The notes under the pieces: generated by a model
Told to the model about the DNA's origin: nothing
Database searches by the model: none
Seen by the model: only the letters and a program-made list of their open reading frames with translations
From: Streptomyces sp. CB02058
Lineage (GTDB): Bacteria > Actinomycetota > Actinomycetes > Streptomycetales > Streptomycetaceae
Length of the DNA stretch: 64,000 bases
Direction: 5' to 3'
NCBI RefSeq assembly: GCF_001905505.1
Contig: NZ_LIPG01000004.1
Span: 248,001-312,000, forward strand
Program-made: the position numbers and the translations under genes
Part shown: in pieces, positions 35,886-45,324 of the stretch
Layout: the number at the start of each line of letters is the position of its first letter
How positions within the stretch are numbered: the first letter of the stretch is position 1

Positions 35886-37061
35886 GTGCTGCAGAAGAGT
35901 TGCACCGAGGAAAACCGACTGACGGTCCTTCATCTGGTCCAGCCGGTGGACGGCGGCGTCGCCCGGGTCGTCACCGACCTCGTCGCGGCACAGGTCCGTG
36001 CGGGCCACCGGCCCGTCGTGGCCTGCCCGGCGGACGGTCAGCTGGCCGAAGGCGCCGCCGCTGCCGGGGCCCGGGTCTGCGTGTGGCCCGCCGAGCGTTC
36101 CCCGGGACCGGGACTCGGGCGGGAGATCGCCACGGCGGGCCGCCTGGTCCGCGCGTGTGCCCCCGATGTGATCCACGCCCACAGCTCGAAGGCCGGGCTC
36201 GCGGGACGTCTCGCCGTCCGCGGCCGGGTCCCGACCGTGTTCCAGCCGCACGCGTGGTCGTTCGAGGCGCTCGAGGGCAGGGCCGCCGGTCTGGCGAAGG
36301 CGTGGGAACGGCTCGGGGCGCGCTGGAGCGACCGCATCCTGTGCGTCAGCGAGTCCGAGCGCCGCGCCGGGCTGCACGCGGGCATCGCGGCTCGCTGGTC
36401 GGTGATCCACAACGGGATCGACCTCACCCGCTTCCGGCCCTCCGGCGTGGACACCCCGGTGGACGCCCGTGCCGCGCTCCCTCTGCTCGACGGTGTCCCG
36501 GCGGACGCGCCGCTCGTCGTCTGCGTCGGGCGGCTGAGCCGGCAGAAGGGCCAGGACGTACTGCTACGGGCGTGGCGGGCGGTCCGCGCCGGCGGCGCGC
36601 GGCTCGTGCTGGTCGGCGACGGACCGCACGAGGAGGAGTTGCGGCGCCTGGCTCCACCCGGTGTGCTGTTCGCCGGGGGGTGCGCGGATGTGCGGCCCTG
36701 GCTCAGGGCCGCGGATCTGCTGGTGCTCCCGTCCCGCTGGGAGGGGATGGCGCTGGCCCCCCTGGAGGCCATGGCCTGCGGCACTCCCGTCCTGCTGTCG
36801 GACGTGAACGGGGCACGGGAGAGCCTGGCCCCCGGGCACGTGCCCCACTGCCTCGTGGCGCCCGAGGATCACGCCGCTCTCGCGGCGGCGCTCACCGCCC
36901 TGCTGACGGACCCGGCCCTGCGCGCGGAACTCGGCCGCACCGCGCAGAGCCGCGCGCGGTCGGTCTTCGACGTGACGAGGACGGCCGGAGCGGTGCTGCG
37001 CCTCTACCAGGAACTTGTCGGCCAGTCCCGCCCCATGACGAGGAAGCGCACCGAGCGATGA
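35886..37061 (+). CDS. GT4-family glycosyltransferase (exopolysaccharide operon gene 1)
   Basis: GT-B fold sugar transferase of 391 residues. The N-terminal domain has LHLVQPVDGGVARVV and VIHAHSSKAGLAGRL. The C-terminal nucleotide-sugar site has VGRLSRQKGQDVLLRA and the E-x7-E motif EGMALAPLE near 290. It probably adds a sugar to the lipid-linked repeat unit on the cytosolic face. GTG 35886 with AAAGAGAG 7 nt upstream; the stop overlaps the next gene by 4 bp (ATGA). First gene of an eight-gene coupled operon. Confidence 0.9.
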   Translation: MLQKSCTEENRLTVLHLVQPVDGGVARVVTDLVAAQVRAGHRPVVACPADGQLAEGAAAAGARVCVWPAERSPGPGLGREIATAGRLVRACAPDVIHAHSSKAGLAGRLAVRGRVPTVFQPHAWSFEALEGRAAGLAKAWERLGARWSDRILCVSESERRAGLHAGIAARWSVIHNGIDLTRFRPSGVDTPVDARAALPLLDGVPADAPLVVCVGRLSRQKGQDVLLRAWRAVRAGGARLVLVGDGPHEEELRRLAPPGVLFAGGCADVRPWLRAADLLVLPSRWEGMALAPLEAMACGTPVLLSDVNGARESLAPGHVPHCLVAPEDHAALAAALTALLTDPALRAELGRTAQSRARSVFDVTRTAGAVLRLYQELVGQSRPMTRKRTER

Positions 37062-38533
37062 CGACGGAGAGTGCACCTGTCCCCCGAGCCGCCCAGGCCA
37101 CCGCCGTACGGCGTGCGGTGTACGCGATCCGCCCGCCCCGCAGCGGCGGCGGACGGCCGGCCGCCCCAGCCGTACCGGGCGGGAGGCGCAGGGCGGCCCC
37201 CGCCGCGCTGATGGCCGCCGACTGCCTGGCGCTCGGCCTGGCCACGGCGCTTCTCGCCCCGTGGCCGTGGCCGCCGGCGGTCGTCCTGCTGCAGGCAGCC
37301 GTCCAGCTGCTCCTGAACTCCTGGCGTGGCCTCTTCAGGACCGGGCTGTCCCCGTCCGTCCTGGCGGAGCTGCCCGCGCTGTCCGGTCTCGCTCTGGTGC
37401 AGTGGTACGCGACCGCCGAGGTGCTCGCGGCATGCGGCTCGCGCTACGCCGTCGGCTGGGCGGCGCTGGCCCTCGCGGCCGCCGCGCAGACACTGCTGTG
37501 CTGCGCCGGGCGCGCCCTCGTGCACCGGGCCCGGTTCCGGTCGGCCGCGCGCCGTCCGCGGTCCACACTGATCGTCGGGTCCGGGCCGCTCGCCGACCGG
37601 GTCTCGGCGGTCCTCCAGGAACATCCGCGGTACGGGATGCGGCCGGTCGGCCGGGTGGGCGTTGCGGCGGGCGACATCCCCGCCCCCGCGAGCGGCACCG
37701 CGCTTCCCGTCCTCGCGTCGGTGCAGGACGCGGGGCGTGCGGTCATCCAGAACTCCGTGCGGCACGCGGTCTTCACGGTCCCGCCCGAGTCGGTGCCGGA
37801 CGGCGAGGAGCTCTTCGCCCTGTTCGCCCGGCAGGGCTGCCAGGTCTGGCTGATCACCGATCAGGGAACGGCCGGACGCTTCCGGAGCACGGCCCGGCCC
37901 GACCACCTGTGGGGTTTCGCCGCCCACCCGTTGCACACGAGGCCGCACCGCCCGGTGGCGCAGCGGGTGAAGCGCGTCATGGACGCCGCCCTGGCCGCCG
38001 TCGCCCTGGTCGTGGCGTCCCCGGTGATGGCGGCCTGCGCCCTCACCGTACGCCTGTGCGACGGCCCCGGCGTCATCTTCCGGCAGGAGCGGGTCGGCAG
38101 GGACGGGCGGCCGTTCGTCCTGCTGAAGTTCCGCACCCTGCGCCCCGCCGACGCGCACGAGTCGGCCACCCGGTGGAACGTGTCCACGGACAACCGCATG
38201 GGCCGGGTCGGCAGAACGCTGCGCAGGACGTCGCTCGACGAGCTGCCCCAGCTGTGGAACGTGGTGCGCGGGGACATGAGCCTTGTCGGCCCGCGCCCCG
38301 AACGCCCCTATTTCGTGCAGCAGTTCAGCCTCGCGCACCCCGGCTACCGGAGCCGCCACCGGATGCCGGTCGGCATCACGGGGCTGGCGCAGGTGCACGG
38401 GCTGCGCGGCGACACCTCCATCGAGGACCGGGCGCGCTTCGACAACAGGTACATCGACACCTGGTCGCTCTGGCAGGACGTGTGCGTGCTCGCGCGCACG
38501 GCCGGCTCGGTGTTCCGGCTCGGGGGCAGCTGA
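37058..38533 (+). CDS. Polyprenyl-phosphate glycosylphosphotransferase (exopolysaccharide initiation)
   Basis: A 491-residue membrane enzyme (CpsE/WbaP class) that transfers a sugar-1-phosphate from UDP- or similar nucleotide sugar to undecaprenyl phosphate, starting the repeat unit. Several N-terminal helices (about 50-150), a CoA-binding-like middle, then the bacterial sugar transferase domain: KRVMDAALAAVALVVASPVM helix, FRQERVGRDGRPFVLLKFRT, and DELPQLWNVVRGDMSLVGPRPE near 430. ATG 37058 overlaps the previous stop. Its sugar is unknown; with pgm next door, glucose or galactose is a reasonable guess. Confidence 0.93.
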   Translation: MTTESAPVPRAAQATAVRRAVYAIRPPRSGGGRPAAPAVPGGRRRAAPAALMAADCLALGLATALLAPWPWPPAVVLLQAAVQLLLNSWRGLFRTGLSPSVLAELPALSGLALVQWYATAEVLAACGSRYAVGWAALALAAAAQTLLCCAGRALVHRARFRSAARRPRSTLIVGSGPLADRVSAVLQEHPRYGMRPVGRVGVAAGDIPAPASGTALPVLASVQDAGRAVIQNSVRHAVFTVPPESVPDGEELFALFARQGCQVWLITDQGTAGRFRSTARPDHLWGFAAHPLHTRPHRPVAQRVKRVMDAALAAVALVVASPVMAACALTVRLCDGPGVIFRQERVGRDGRPFVLLKFRTLRPADAHESATRWNVSTDNRMGRVGRTLRRTSLDELPQLWNVVRGDMSLVGPRPERPYFVQQFSLAHPGYRSRHRMPVGITGLAQVHGLRGDTSIEDRARFDNRYIDTWSLWQDVCVLARTAGSVFRLGGS

Positions 38534-38536
38534 ACC

Positions 38537-39913
38537 GTGACACTCACCGTGACCGCGGCACCCACCGTACGGACCCCCGTCCGGCCCCCCGCGACGGCCG
38601 TCGTCGAGGACGCGCCTCTGCGCGGGTGGGCCCGCCGGTGGCCGCTGCTGCCTCTGGTGGCGACCGTCCTGCTCGTGGCCGTGCCGTCCGACGGCGCCGA
38701 CAGCACGGGCGCCACGGCCGCCGACCTCCTCTCGGGTGTGGCCGTCCTCGTCTGCGCGAGCCGCCTGCTGTTCCTGCGGCGGCGTCCGCTCACCACGGCC
38801 GCGGCGTTCGTGCTGGGCCTCCCGGTGGCCGGGCTCGCCCTGGCCACGATCTGCGCCGCGGACCCGGCGGCGGCCCTGCCGGGATTCGTGCGGTACCTCC
38901 AGGTCTTCGTCCTGGTGCCGGCCGCCGTCCTCCTCCTGGTCAGGGATGCCCAGGGGTTCCGTGTCCTCACCGGCACGCTGGTCCTGCTGGCGGTCGTCCA
39001 GGGCGCGACGGGCGTCCACCAGTACGTCACCGGCACCGGCGCCTCGTACATGGGCGAGGAGATCCGCGCGGTCGGCACCTTCGGCCCCAGCGATGTGATG
39101 GGGATGGCCACGGTCGTCGGCTACGGGCTGCTCGCGGCAGCGGCGTTCGCGCTCCGGCCCTCCGCGGGCGCCCCCCGGTGGCTGCGGGTCTGGGCGCCGG
39201 TGACCGCGGCGCTGCTGGTCGTCCCGCTCGCGCTGTCCTTCAGCCGGGGAGCCTGGATCGCGACGGCCGCGGGCGCTCTCGCCGTGATCGCGCTGACCGG
39301 GCTCCGTCAGGCCGTCCGCGCTCTGGCGGTCCTGGGCGCGGCCGGGGTGGTGCTCGTGGGCGGCCTCGGTGTCGGTTCCGAGATGATCTCGCAGCGGCTC
39401 AGCAGCATCACCGAGGTGACCAGCGCGCCCGACCGGTCCGTCAACGACCGCTACACGATGTGGGCCGCGGCCGAGGGCATGTGGCGCGAGCACCCGGCGG
39501 CCGGGGTCGGCCTGAAGGGCTTCCCCGCCCACCGGGACGCGCACGCGTCCATCGGGCTCTCGGCCGGGAGCGACACCGAGGGGGCGGGGCAGGAGTTCCG
39601 CAAGCAGCCGCTGCTGTCCCCCCACAACATGTATCTGCTGGTGCTGAGCGAGCAGGGTCTGATCGGCTTCACCGCCCTGGTGGGTTCCTGGGCGGCGCTC
39701 CTGGCCGGCTGCGTGCGCAGGCTCGTGCTCCACCGGTCCCGGGGCACCGCCGCCGTCGACTGCGGGCTGGCCGCCGTCGGGCTGATGACCTGGCAGACCG
39801 TGGACTTCCTGTACGCGGACATCGGCGGCCCCTCCACCGTCCTCACCGGGATCGTGCTCGGTCTGGCGGCGTGGTGGGCGCTGGCCGGTCCTGAGAGGAC
39901 GACCGCAGCGTGA
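38537..39913 (+). CDS. O-antigen ligase/Wzy-like polysaccharide polymerase
   Basis: A 458-residue polytopic membrane protein with about 10-12 hydrophobic helices and a large extracellular loop (about 305-365, starting SSITEVTSAPDRSVNDRY and including HNMYLLVLSEQGL). The RY…HN pattern with the conserved loop His is typical of the Wzy_C/O-antigen ligase family, which polymerises or transfers lipid-linked repeat units outside the membrane. GTG 38537, 3 bp after the previous stop; the stop overlaps the flippase GTG by 4 bp. Confidence 0.87.
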   Translation: MTLTVTAAPTVRTPVRPPATAVVEDAPLRGWARRWPLLPLVATVLLVAVPSDGADSTGATAADLLSGVAVLVCASRLLFLRRRPLTTAAAFVLGLPVAGLALATICAADPAAALPGFVRYLQVFVLVPAAVLLLVRDAQGFRVLTGTLVLLAVVQGATGVHQYVTGTGASYMGEEIRAVGTFGPSDVMGMATVVGYGLLAAAAFALRPSAGAPRWLRVWAPVTAALLVVPLALSFSRGAWIATAAGALAVIALTGLRQAVRALAVLGAAGVVLVGGLGVGSEMISQRLSSITEVTSAPDRSVNDRYTMWAAAEGMWREHPAAGVGLKGFPAHRDAHASIGLSAGSDTEGAGQEFRKQPLLSPHNMYLLVLSEQGLIGFTALVGSWAALLAGCVRRLVLHRSRGTAAVDCGLAAVGLMTWQTVDFLYADIGGPSTVLTGIVLGLAAWWALAGPERTTAA

Positions 39914-41526
39914 GTACCACCACGGGCACGCCCCCGGAGGCGGTCTCCGGACCGTCCACGCGTGATGCTCCGGCGGGCCCCGGCCGCTTCCTTGCACGCG
40001 CGGCGGGCGGCGCCGCCGGGCTGACCGTCGTCGCCGCGTTGCTGGGACTCGTCCGGGACCAGGCCATCGCCCGGCTCTTCGGCGCGAGTCATGCCAGCGA
40101 CGCCTTCCTGATCGCCTGGACCGTGCCGGAGATGGCGGCCACGCTGCTGATCGAGGACGGCATGGCACTGCTGCTCGTGCCCGCGTTCAGCCTGGCGCTG
40201 ACCCGGCGCGCCGCCGGGGGGCTCGCACTGGATCCCGTACGGGCGCTGGTCGCCGCGACACTGCCCCGGCTGTCGGCCGCGCTGGCCTGTGTGGGCGCCC
40301 TGCTGGTCTGGGGCGCGCCCTGGGCCGTCGGCGTCCTGGCACCCGGGCTGGACGATCCCCGGCTCGCCGTGGACTGCACCCGGCTGACGGCGGTCACGGT
40401 GCTGACCTTCGGGATCACCGGATACTTCAGTGCGGCGCTGCGGGCGCACGGCCGCTTCCTGGGCCCGGCCGGCGTCTACATCGCCTACAACATCGGCATC
40501 ATCGGCATGACGCTGGCACTGCACTCCGTCTGGGGGGTGCGCGCCGCAGCCGCCGGGGTCGCCCTGGGCAGCGTGCTGATGATCCTGACCCTGCTGCCCA
40601 CCTTCGTGGCCCTGGTGCCCGGCCGGCGCGGGCGGGTACGGAGGGCGGCGCGGGAGCGCGGCCCGGCCCTGCTCGGTGCGGCGGTGCTGGCGCCGGTCGT
40701 CCTGTTCGTGGTGAGCCGTCAGTCGCAGGTCTTCGTCGAGCGCTTCCTGGCCTCGTCCCTGCCCGACGGGGCGATCTCCCATCTCAACTACGCCCAGAAG
40801 GTGGCGCAGTTGCCGATGGTGCTCTCCATGATGATCTGCACGGTGACCTTCCCCGTCGTCGCCCGGGCCATGGCTGCCGGGGACCGGGAGGGCGCCCGGC
40901 GTCGGGTCGAGCGCGATCTCGCCCTGGCCGGGACCGTGGTGCTGCTGGGCACCGCGACGGTACTCGGATGCGCGCCGCAGATCGTCGAAGTCCTCTTCCA
41001 GCGGGGCGCCTTCGATGCCGCGGACACGGCGGCCACGGCCGGGGTGATGCGGGTCTACGCGCTCGGTCTGCTCGGCCACACGCTGGTCGGCGCCCTGTGC
41101 AGGCCGTTCTTCTCGGCGGGCCGGCCCACCTGGTATCCGCTCGCAGCGATGGGCGCGGGCCTCCTGGTGACCGCCGGGGCCGGGCTGGTCCTGACCGCGC
41201 CGTTCGGTGTCGAGGGCATCGCAGCCGCCAACGCGGCGGGCATCAGCACGGCGGCGCTGGCGATGCTCCTGGGGCTGCGTTCACGGGCCGTCGCCGTACG
41301 GGCCGGTTCGGTGGCCCTCTCCCTCGCCAGGCCCGCGGCCGCGGCGGCGGTGGCGGCGCTGGCGGGCCGTGCGGCGGTCGGCCTGGTGTCCGGAGCCCTG
41401 CCCGGTCTCGCGGCCGGCTGTGTCGTCGTACCCCTCGCCTTCCTCCTCACGGCTCTCGCGCTCAGAGCACCGGAAGCCGTTCATCTGCTGGCACTCATCC
41501 GACAGAGGTTCACCCATGGCCGCTGA
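39910..41526 (+). CDS. MurJ/MviN-like lipid-linked oligosaccharide flippase (Wzx role)
   Basis: A 538-residue, about 14-helix MOP-superfamily transporter. The start GRFLARAAGGAAGLTVVAALLGLVRDQ and GASHASDAFLIAWTVPE are characteristic of MurJ/MviN. Because it lies between polymerase and glycosyltransferase genes I infer it flips the exopolysaccharide repeat unit rather than lipid II; a true murJ should sit elsewhere. GTG 39910 is in a GTGA overlap; the stop overlaps the deacetylase gene by 11 bp. Confidence 0.85.
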   Translation: MSTTTGTPPEAVSGPSTRDAPAGPGRFLARAAGGAAGLTVVAALLGLVRDQAIARLFGASHASDAFLIAWTVPEMAATLLIEDGMALLLVPAFSLALTRRAAGGLALDPVRALVAATLPRLSAALACVGALLVWGAPWAVGVLAPGLDDPRLAVDCTRLTAVTVLTFGITGYFSAALRAHGRFLGPAGVYIAYNIGIIGMTLALHSVWGVRAAAAGVALGSVLMILTLLPTFVALVPGRRGRVRRAARERGPALLGAAVLAPVVLFVVSRQSQVFVERFLASSLPDGAISHLNYAQKVAQLPMVLSMMICTVTFPVVARAMAAGDREGARRRVERDLALAGTVVLLGTATVLGCAPQIVEVLFQRGAFDAADTAATAGVMRVYALGLLGHTLVGALCRPFFSAGRPTWYPLAAMGAGLLVTAGAGLVLTAPFGVEGIAAANAAGISTAALAMLLGLRSRAVAVRAGSVALSLARPAAAAAVAALAGRAAVGLVSGALPGLAAGCVVVPLAFLLTALALRAPEAVHLLALIRQRFTHGR

Positions 41527-42277
41527 CACCTCAACACCCCGTGCCCGTACGCTCCCTCGCCGGTCCCAGCCGTGGATCCTCACGTATCACTCGGTGAGCG
41601 ACCCGTCGGACGATCCGTACGGCATCACCGTCTCCGCCGCCCGCCTCGACGAGCAGCTGGCCTGGCTGCGGCGCAGGGGCCTGACCGGCGTGGGGATCAC
41701 GGAAATGCTGCGGGCCCGGGCCGCCGGGCAACGCGGCCTGGTCGGGCTGACGTTCGACGACGGGTACGCCGATTTCCTCGACGAGGCGCTCCCGGTGCTG
41801 CTCGCGCACGGCTGCACCGCCACCGTGTTCGTGCTGCCGGGACGGCCGGGCGGGACGAACACATGGGATCCGCTCGGCCCCCGCAGACCGCTGCTGACCG
41901 CGGAGGGCATCCGTGCGGTCGCGGCGGCGGGGATGGAGGTCGGTTCCCACGGCATGCTCCACAGGGATCTGACGGCGCTGTCCGACGACGAGCTGCGCGA
42001 GGAGACGCGGGGCAGCCGCGAGGCGCTCGCCCGCCTCACCGGCCAGGCCCCGCCCGGCTTCTGCTATCCGTACGGCACGGCGGACCGGCGGGTGCTCGGC
42101 GCGGTACGGGAGGCGGGGTACGCCTATGGCTGCGCGCTCGTCCCGGGTTCCCTGTCGGGTCCGTTCGCCCTTCCCCGCACCCATGTGAGCCACGCGGACC
42201 GGTCCACCCGGCTGCGGGCCAAGGAGCTGCGCCACCGGCTGCGGCACCGCTGCGCACGGACGGGTGACGCCGGATGA
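41516..42277 (+). CDS. Polysaccharide deacetylase (CE4/NodB-like)
   Basis: 253 residues. The NodB core includes LTFDDGYADFLDE (metal and catalytic Asp-Asp, about 76-88), GSHGMLHRDL (metal-binding His residues, about 141-150), and FCYPYGTADRRV. It removes N-acetyl (or O-acetyl) groups from a sugar polymer. No signal peptide is visible, so it may act on the intracellular lipid-linked unit, or be anchored to partners. ATG 41516, with AGAGG upstream, overlaps the flippase stop; the end overlaps the next ATG (ATGA). Confidence 0.9.
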   Translation: MAADTSTPRARTLPRRSQPWILTYHSVSDPSDDPYGITVSAARLDEQLAWLRRRGLTGVGITEMLRARAAGQRGLVGLTFDDGYADFLDEALPVLLAHGCTATVFVLPGRPGGTNTWDPLGPRRPLLTAEGIRAVAAAGMEVGSHGMLHRDLTALSDDELREETRGSREALARLTGQAPPGFCYPYGTADRRVLGAVREAGYAYGCALVPGSLSGPFALPRTHVSHADRSTRLRAKELRHRLRHRCARTGDAG

Positions 42278-43425
42278 GGGCGTTGCACGTCATCACCGGT
42301 CTCGGCATCGGCGGGGCCGAGCAGCAGTTGCGGCTGCTGCTGCGTCATCTGCCGGTCCGGTGCGACGTGGTGACGCTGACCAATCCGGGTGCGGTCGCGG
42401 AGGGACTGCGCGCCGACGGCGTCCGGGTCCGGGACCTGGGCATGCGGAGCAACCGCGACCTCGGCGCCGTGCCCAGGCTGGCCCGGCTGATCCGCAGGGG
42501 CTCGTACGACCTCGTGCACACGCATCTGTACCGGGCGTGCGTCTACGGGCGGATCGCGGCACGGCTCGCCGGGACCACCGTGGTGTCGACCGAGCATTCG
42601 CTGGGACACGCGGAGATCGAGGGCCGGCCGCTGACCCGTGGCACCCGGGAGCTCTACCTGCGCACCGAACGGCTCGGGGCGGCGACCGTCGCGGTCTCCG
42701 ACACCGTCGCCGGCCGGCTGCGCGACTGGGGGGTGCCCGCGGCCCGCATCCATACCGTCCCGAACGGCGTCGACGTGGCCGCCTTCCGCTTCGACGGCGA
42801 GCGGCGCCGCGCCACCCGCGCGCTGCTGGGCATCCCCGAGGGCGCCTTCGTGGTGGGGGGTGTGGGCCGGCTCGTGCCCGGAAAGCGCTTCGACACCACG
42901 CTCCGGGCCGTCGCCGCGCTGCCCGGTGCCTGGCTCGTGCTGGCCGGGGACGGGCCGGAGGCCGGGCCGCTGCGCGCGCTCGCCGCACGGCTGGGCGTGG
43001 CCGGCCGCGTCCGCCTCCTCGGGGAGTGCGGCACCGGGGACAGGGCCCCCGGAATCCCCGCCGTGCTCAGCGCCGTGGACACGTTCGTCTCGGCGTCCCG
43101 GGAGGAGTCCTTCGGGCTGGCCGCCGTCGAGGCCCTGGCCGCGGGACTGCCCGTGGTGCACGCGGCCTGCCCCGCCATCGAGGACCTGGCGGGGCGGGTG
43201 CCGGGAACGACCCGTGTCGGGGCCTCCCCCGGCGCCCCGGACCTCACCGCCTCGGACCTCACCGGTGAACTCACCGCCGCGCTGCGGCGCCTGAGCGGGA
43301 GCGGCCCCCGCAGACTGCCGCCGCCGGCCGCCGTGGACCACTACGACATCCGGCTCAGCAGCCGGCGCCTCATGGACGTCTACGCACACGCCACCGTCCC
43401 CCCGACCGAGAGAGCACACCCATGA
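42274..43425 (+). CDS. GT4-family glycosyltransferase (exopolysaccharide operon gene 6)
   Basis: 383 residues, GT-B fold. N-terminal LHVITGLGIGGAEQQLRLLLR is the typical acceptor-domain start, and the donor domain has GVGRLVPGKRFDTTLRA and E-x7-E as ESFGLAAVE near 290. Adds a sugar to the growing repeat unit. Only two regular glycosyltransferases plus the initiating enzyme are encoded here, so the repeat unit may be short (about three sugars) unless other enzymes are shared. ATG 42274 in an ATGA overlap. Confidence 0.9.
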   Translation: MRALHVITGLGIGGAEQQLRLLLRHLPVRCDVVTLTNPGAVAEGLRADGVRVRDLGMRSNRDLGAVPRLARLIRRGSYDLVHTHLYRACVYGRIAARLAGTTVVSTEHSLGHAEIEGRPLTRGTRELYLRTERLGAATVAVSDTVAGRLRDWGVPAARIHTVPNGVDVAAFRFDGERRRATRALLGIPEGAFVVGGVGRLVPGKRFDTTLRAVAALPGAWLVLAGDGPEAGPLRALAARLGVAGRVRLLGECGTGDRAPGIPAVLSAVDTFVSASREESFGLAAVEALAAGLPVVHAACPAIEDLAGRVPGTTRVGASPGAPDLTASDLTGELTAALRRLSGSGPRRLPPPAAVDHYDIRLSSRRLMDVYAHATVPPTERAHP

Positions 43426-44099
43426 CCGAGTCGCCCGCGCAGCAGCCTGCCGTCCCCGGACGGTTCCGCAGGCTCCGCACCGCATCCCTACGGCCCAGTT
43501 GGTGGCCCCTGCCCGCCTGCGTCCTTCTCGGGGCGGCGTGCGGGTTCTCGTACGGGATGCTCGCCACGCCCCAGTACGCGGCCACCGGTTACGCCATGGT
43601 GACCGCGGGCAAGGGCACCGACCCGGCGGCGGCGCTGGGCTACGCGCAGTCGTACGGCCGTCTCGCCACCAGCGACGCGACCCTCTCCTACGCGAAGGGC
43701 GCCGCAGGTGAGCCGGTGCGCCGACTGCGCACGCATGTGGTGTCCGAGACCTCGCCCGACTCGCCGATGATCTCCGTCACCGGCACGTCGGCCGATCCGG
43801 ACCGCGCGGCGGACATCGCCAACGCGGTCACCGAGGCGCTGGTCGTAAGCAGCGGTCATGTCGCGAAGGAGACCGGAGTGAGCCTGATCAAGTTCTCGCA
43901 CGCGGTGCCGCCGGGCGATCCCGTGTCCCCGTCGGTGCCGCTGGGCACGGCCGTGGGCGCGAGCGCGGGCGGACTGGCGGGCGGGCTGGTCCTGCTGGTC
44001 CGCCCCCGGGCCGGCCGCCGTGACGTCACCGCCCAGGTCCCGGGTCCCGCCCAGGGCGGCACGGACGCCCCCGCCGGCGAACGGGAGCTCGTACGATGA
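43422..44099 (+). CDS. Wzz-like chain-length protein without kinase domain
   Basis: 225 residues with two membrane helices (about residues 30-48 and 173-192) flanking an extracellular loop that includes QYAATGYAMVTAG and MISVTGTSADPDRAADIAN, as in Wzz/CapA-type polysaccharide co-polymerases. The proline-flanked second helix (SPSVPLGTAVGAS) is the usual end. No C-terminal BY-kinase or Walker motifs are fused, and none is adjacent, so chain-length control appears kinase-independent here. ATGA overlap on both sides. Confidence 0.8.
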   Translation: MTESPAQQPAVPGRFRRLRTASLRPSWWPLPACVLLGAACGFSYGMLATPQYAATGYAMVTAGKGTDPAAALGYAQSYGRLATSDATLSYAKGAAGEPVRRLRTHVVSETSPDSPMISVTGTSADPDRAADIANAVTEALVVSSGHVAKETGVSLIKFSHAVPPGDPVSPSVPLGTAVGASAGGLAGGLVLLVRPRAGRRDVTAQVPGPAQGGTDAPAGERELVR

Positions 44100-45259
44100 C
44101 CACCGACACGCGCGGGCGGCTCACCGCCACCCTCTGCCGGGACCTCGCCGAGTTCACCGCACTCGCCGCGGAATGGGACGCGCTGCACCGCCGCTGCCCC
44201 ACCGCCACCCCGTTCCAGAGCCACGCGTGGCTCCATTCGTGGTGGCTCTCCTACGGAACCCAGGGCAGACTGCGCCTCGTCCTCGCCCGGCGGGGCGGCC
44301 GGCTGATCGGCGCGGCCCCGCTGATGCTGGCGCACCGTCCGATGCCGCTGCTGGTGCCGCTGGGCGGCGCGATCTCCGACTACTCCGACATCCTCGTGGA
44401 CGCCGAGGACACCGAGGGCGCGGTCATGGCTCTGGAGCGCGGGCTGCACCGCGCCGCCGCGCACACGGTCGTCGATCTGCGCGAGGTGCGGCCCGGCGCC
44501 TCGGCGCAACTGCTGGCGGACGCCTGGTCCGGGGCGCGGAGCAGCCTCACGGACTCGACCTGCATGGAGCTGCCGGGCGAACCGATCGAGGTCCTCATCG
44601 GGCGGATGACCGGTTCGCGTGGCCAGCGGGTCCGCGCCAAGCTGCGCCGGATCGACTCGCTGGGCATCGAGTGCCGCGAGGCGTCCGTGCACCGGGTGCC
44701 GGGCGCCATCGGCAACCTGCTGCGGCTGCACGAACTCCAGTGGCTCGGCAGGGGGGTCAACGAGGAGCATCTACGGCCCCGGTTCTGCGCGCATCTGGTG
44801 CGCAGCACCCGCCGGATGGTGCGCGACGGCGAGGCCTCGGTCAGGGAGTTCGTGCTCGACGGACAGGTGGTCGCGGCGGATCTCTCGCTCCGGTCCGCGC
44901 AGCTGACGGGCGGTTATCTGTACGGGGTCGATCCGGGGCTCAGGAAGAAGGTGGACGTCTCGTCGATGCTGATGCGCGAACTGGCGCGGGAGGCGGGCGG
45001 TCTGGAGCGGGGTGTCCTGAGCCTGCTGCGCGGCTCCGAGCAGTACAAGAACAACTGGTCACCCGTGCCGGTGGTCAACCAGCGCCTGCTGCTGGCGCGT
45101 TCCGGCCTCGCCCCGTCGCTGCGGCTGCGTGAGGCGCAGATCCTGGCGCGGGACCGGGCGGCGGAGGCGGTGAAGTCCCGCTTCCCCGCGGCGCGGGACT
45201 GGCGCGGTGTGCTCGGCGAACTGCCGTCGGCCGGGCGGGCGCTCATCGGCATGCGTTGA
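44096..45259 (+). CDS. CelD/BcsL-type GNAT acyltransferase
   Basis: 387 residues with the double-GNAT appearance of the FemAB/CelD-BcsL family: TPFQSHAWLHSWWLSYG near 37-53 and the C-terminal GNAT_6 half with FVLDGQVVAADLSLRS and YLYGVDPGLRKKVDVSSML. In other bacteria such proteins acylate or amino-acylate exopolysaccharide sugars. I infer modification of the repeat unit made by this operon. Last gene of the coupled run; ATGA overlap with the Wzz-like gene. Confidence 0.82.
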   Translation: MTTDTRGRLTATLCRDLAEFTALAAEWDALHRRCPTATPFQSHAWLHSWWLSYGTQGRLRLVLARRGGRLIGAAPLMLAHRPMPLLVPLGGAISDYSDILVDAEDTEGAVMALERGLHRAAAHTVVDLREVRPGASAQLLADAWSGARSSLTDSTCMELPGEPIEVLIGRMTGSRGQRVRAKLRRIDSLGIECREASVHRVPGAIGNLLRLHELQWLGRGVNEEHLRPRFCAHLVRSTRRMVRDGEASVREFVLDGQVVAADLSLRSAQLTGGYLYGVDPGLRKKVDVSSMLMRELAREAGGLERGVLSLLRGSEQYKNNWSPVPVVNQRLLLARSGLAPSLRLREAQILARDRAAEAVKSRFPAARDWRGVLGELPSAGRALIGMR

Positions 45260-45324
45260 TCCTGTCGGCCGGACTTCATCTCATCGGCCGGAGTTGGGCC
45301 GAGATGATGACTTTTGCGCCGGTC

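Noticed and set aside
35724..36410. Full-length minus-strand frame of 228 codons
   Set aside because: Most of it is antisense to the first glycosyltransferase. Only its last 33-35 codons lie in the spacer and are reported separately as a weak candidate.
37004..40168. Minus-strand frame of about 1054 codons opposite the exopolysaccharide genes
   Set aside because: Low-complexity Arg/Gly/Pro composition; the plus strand encodes coupled, recognisable genes.
39910..41526. Housekeeping murJ
   Set aside because: The MurJ-like gene is embedded and coupled in a polysaccharide operon, which argues for a Wzx role; the true murJ is expected elsewhere.
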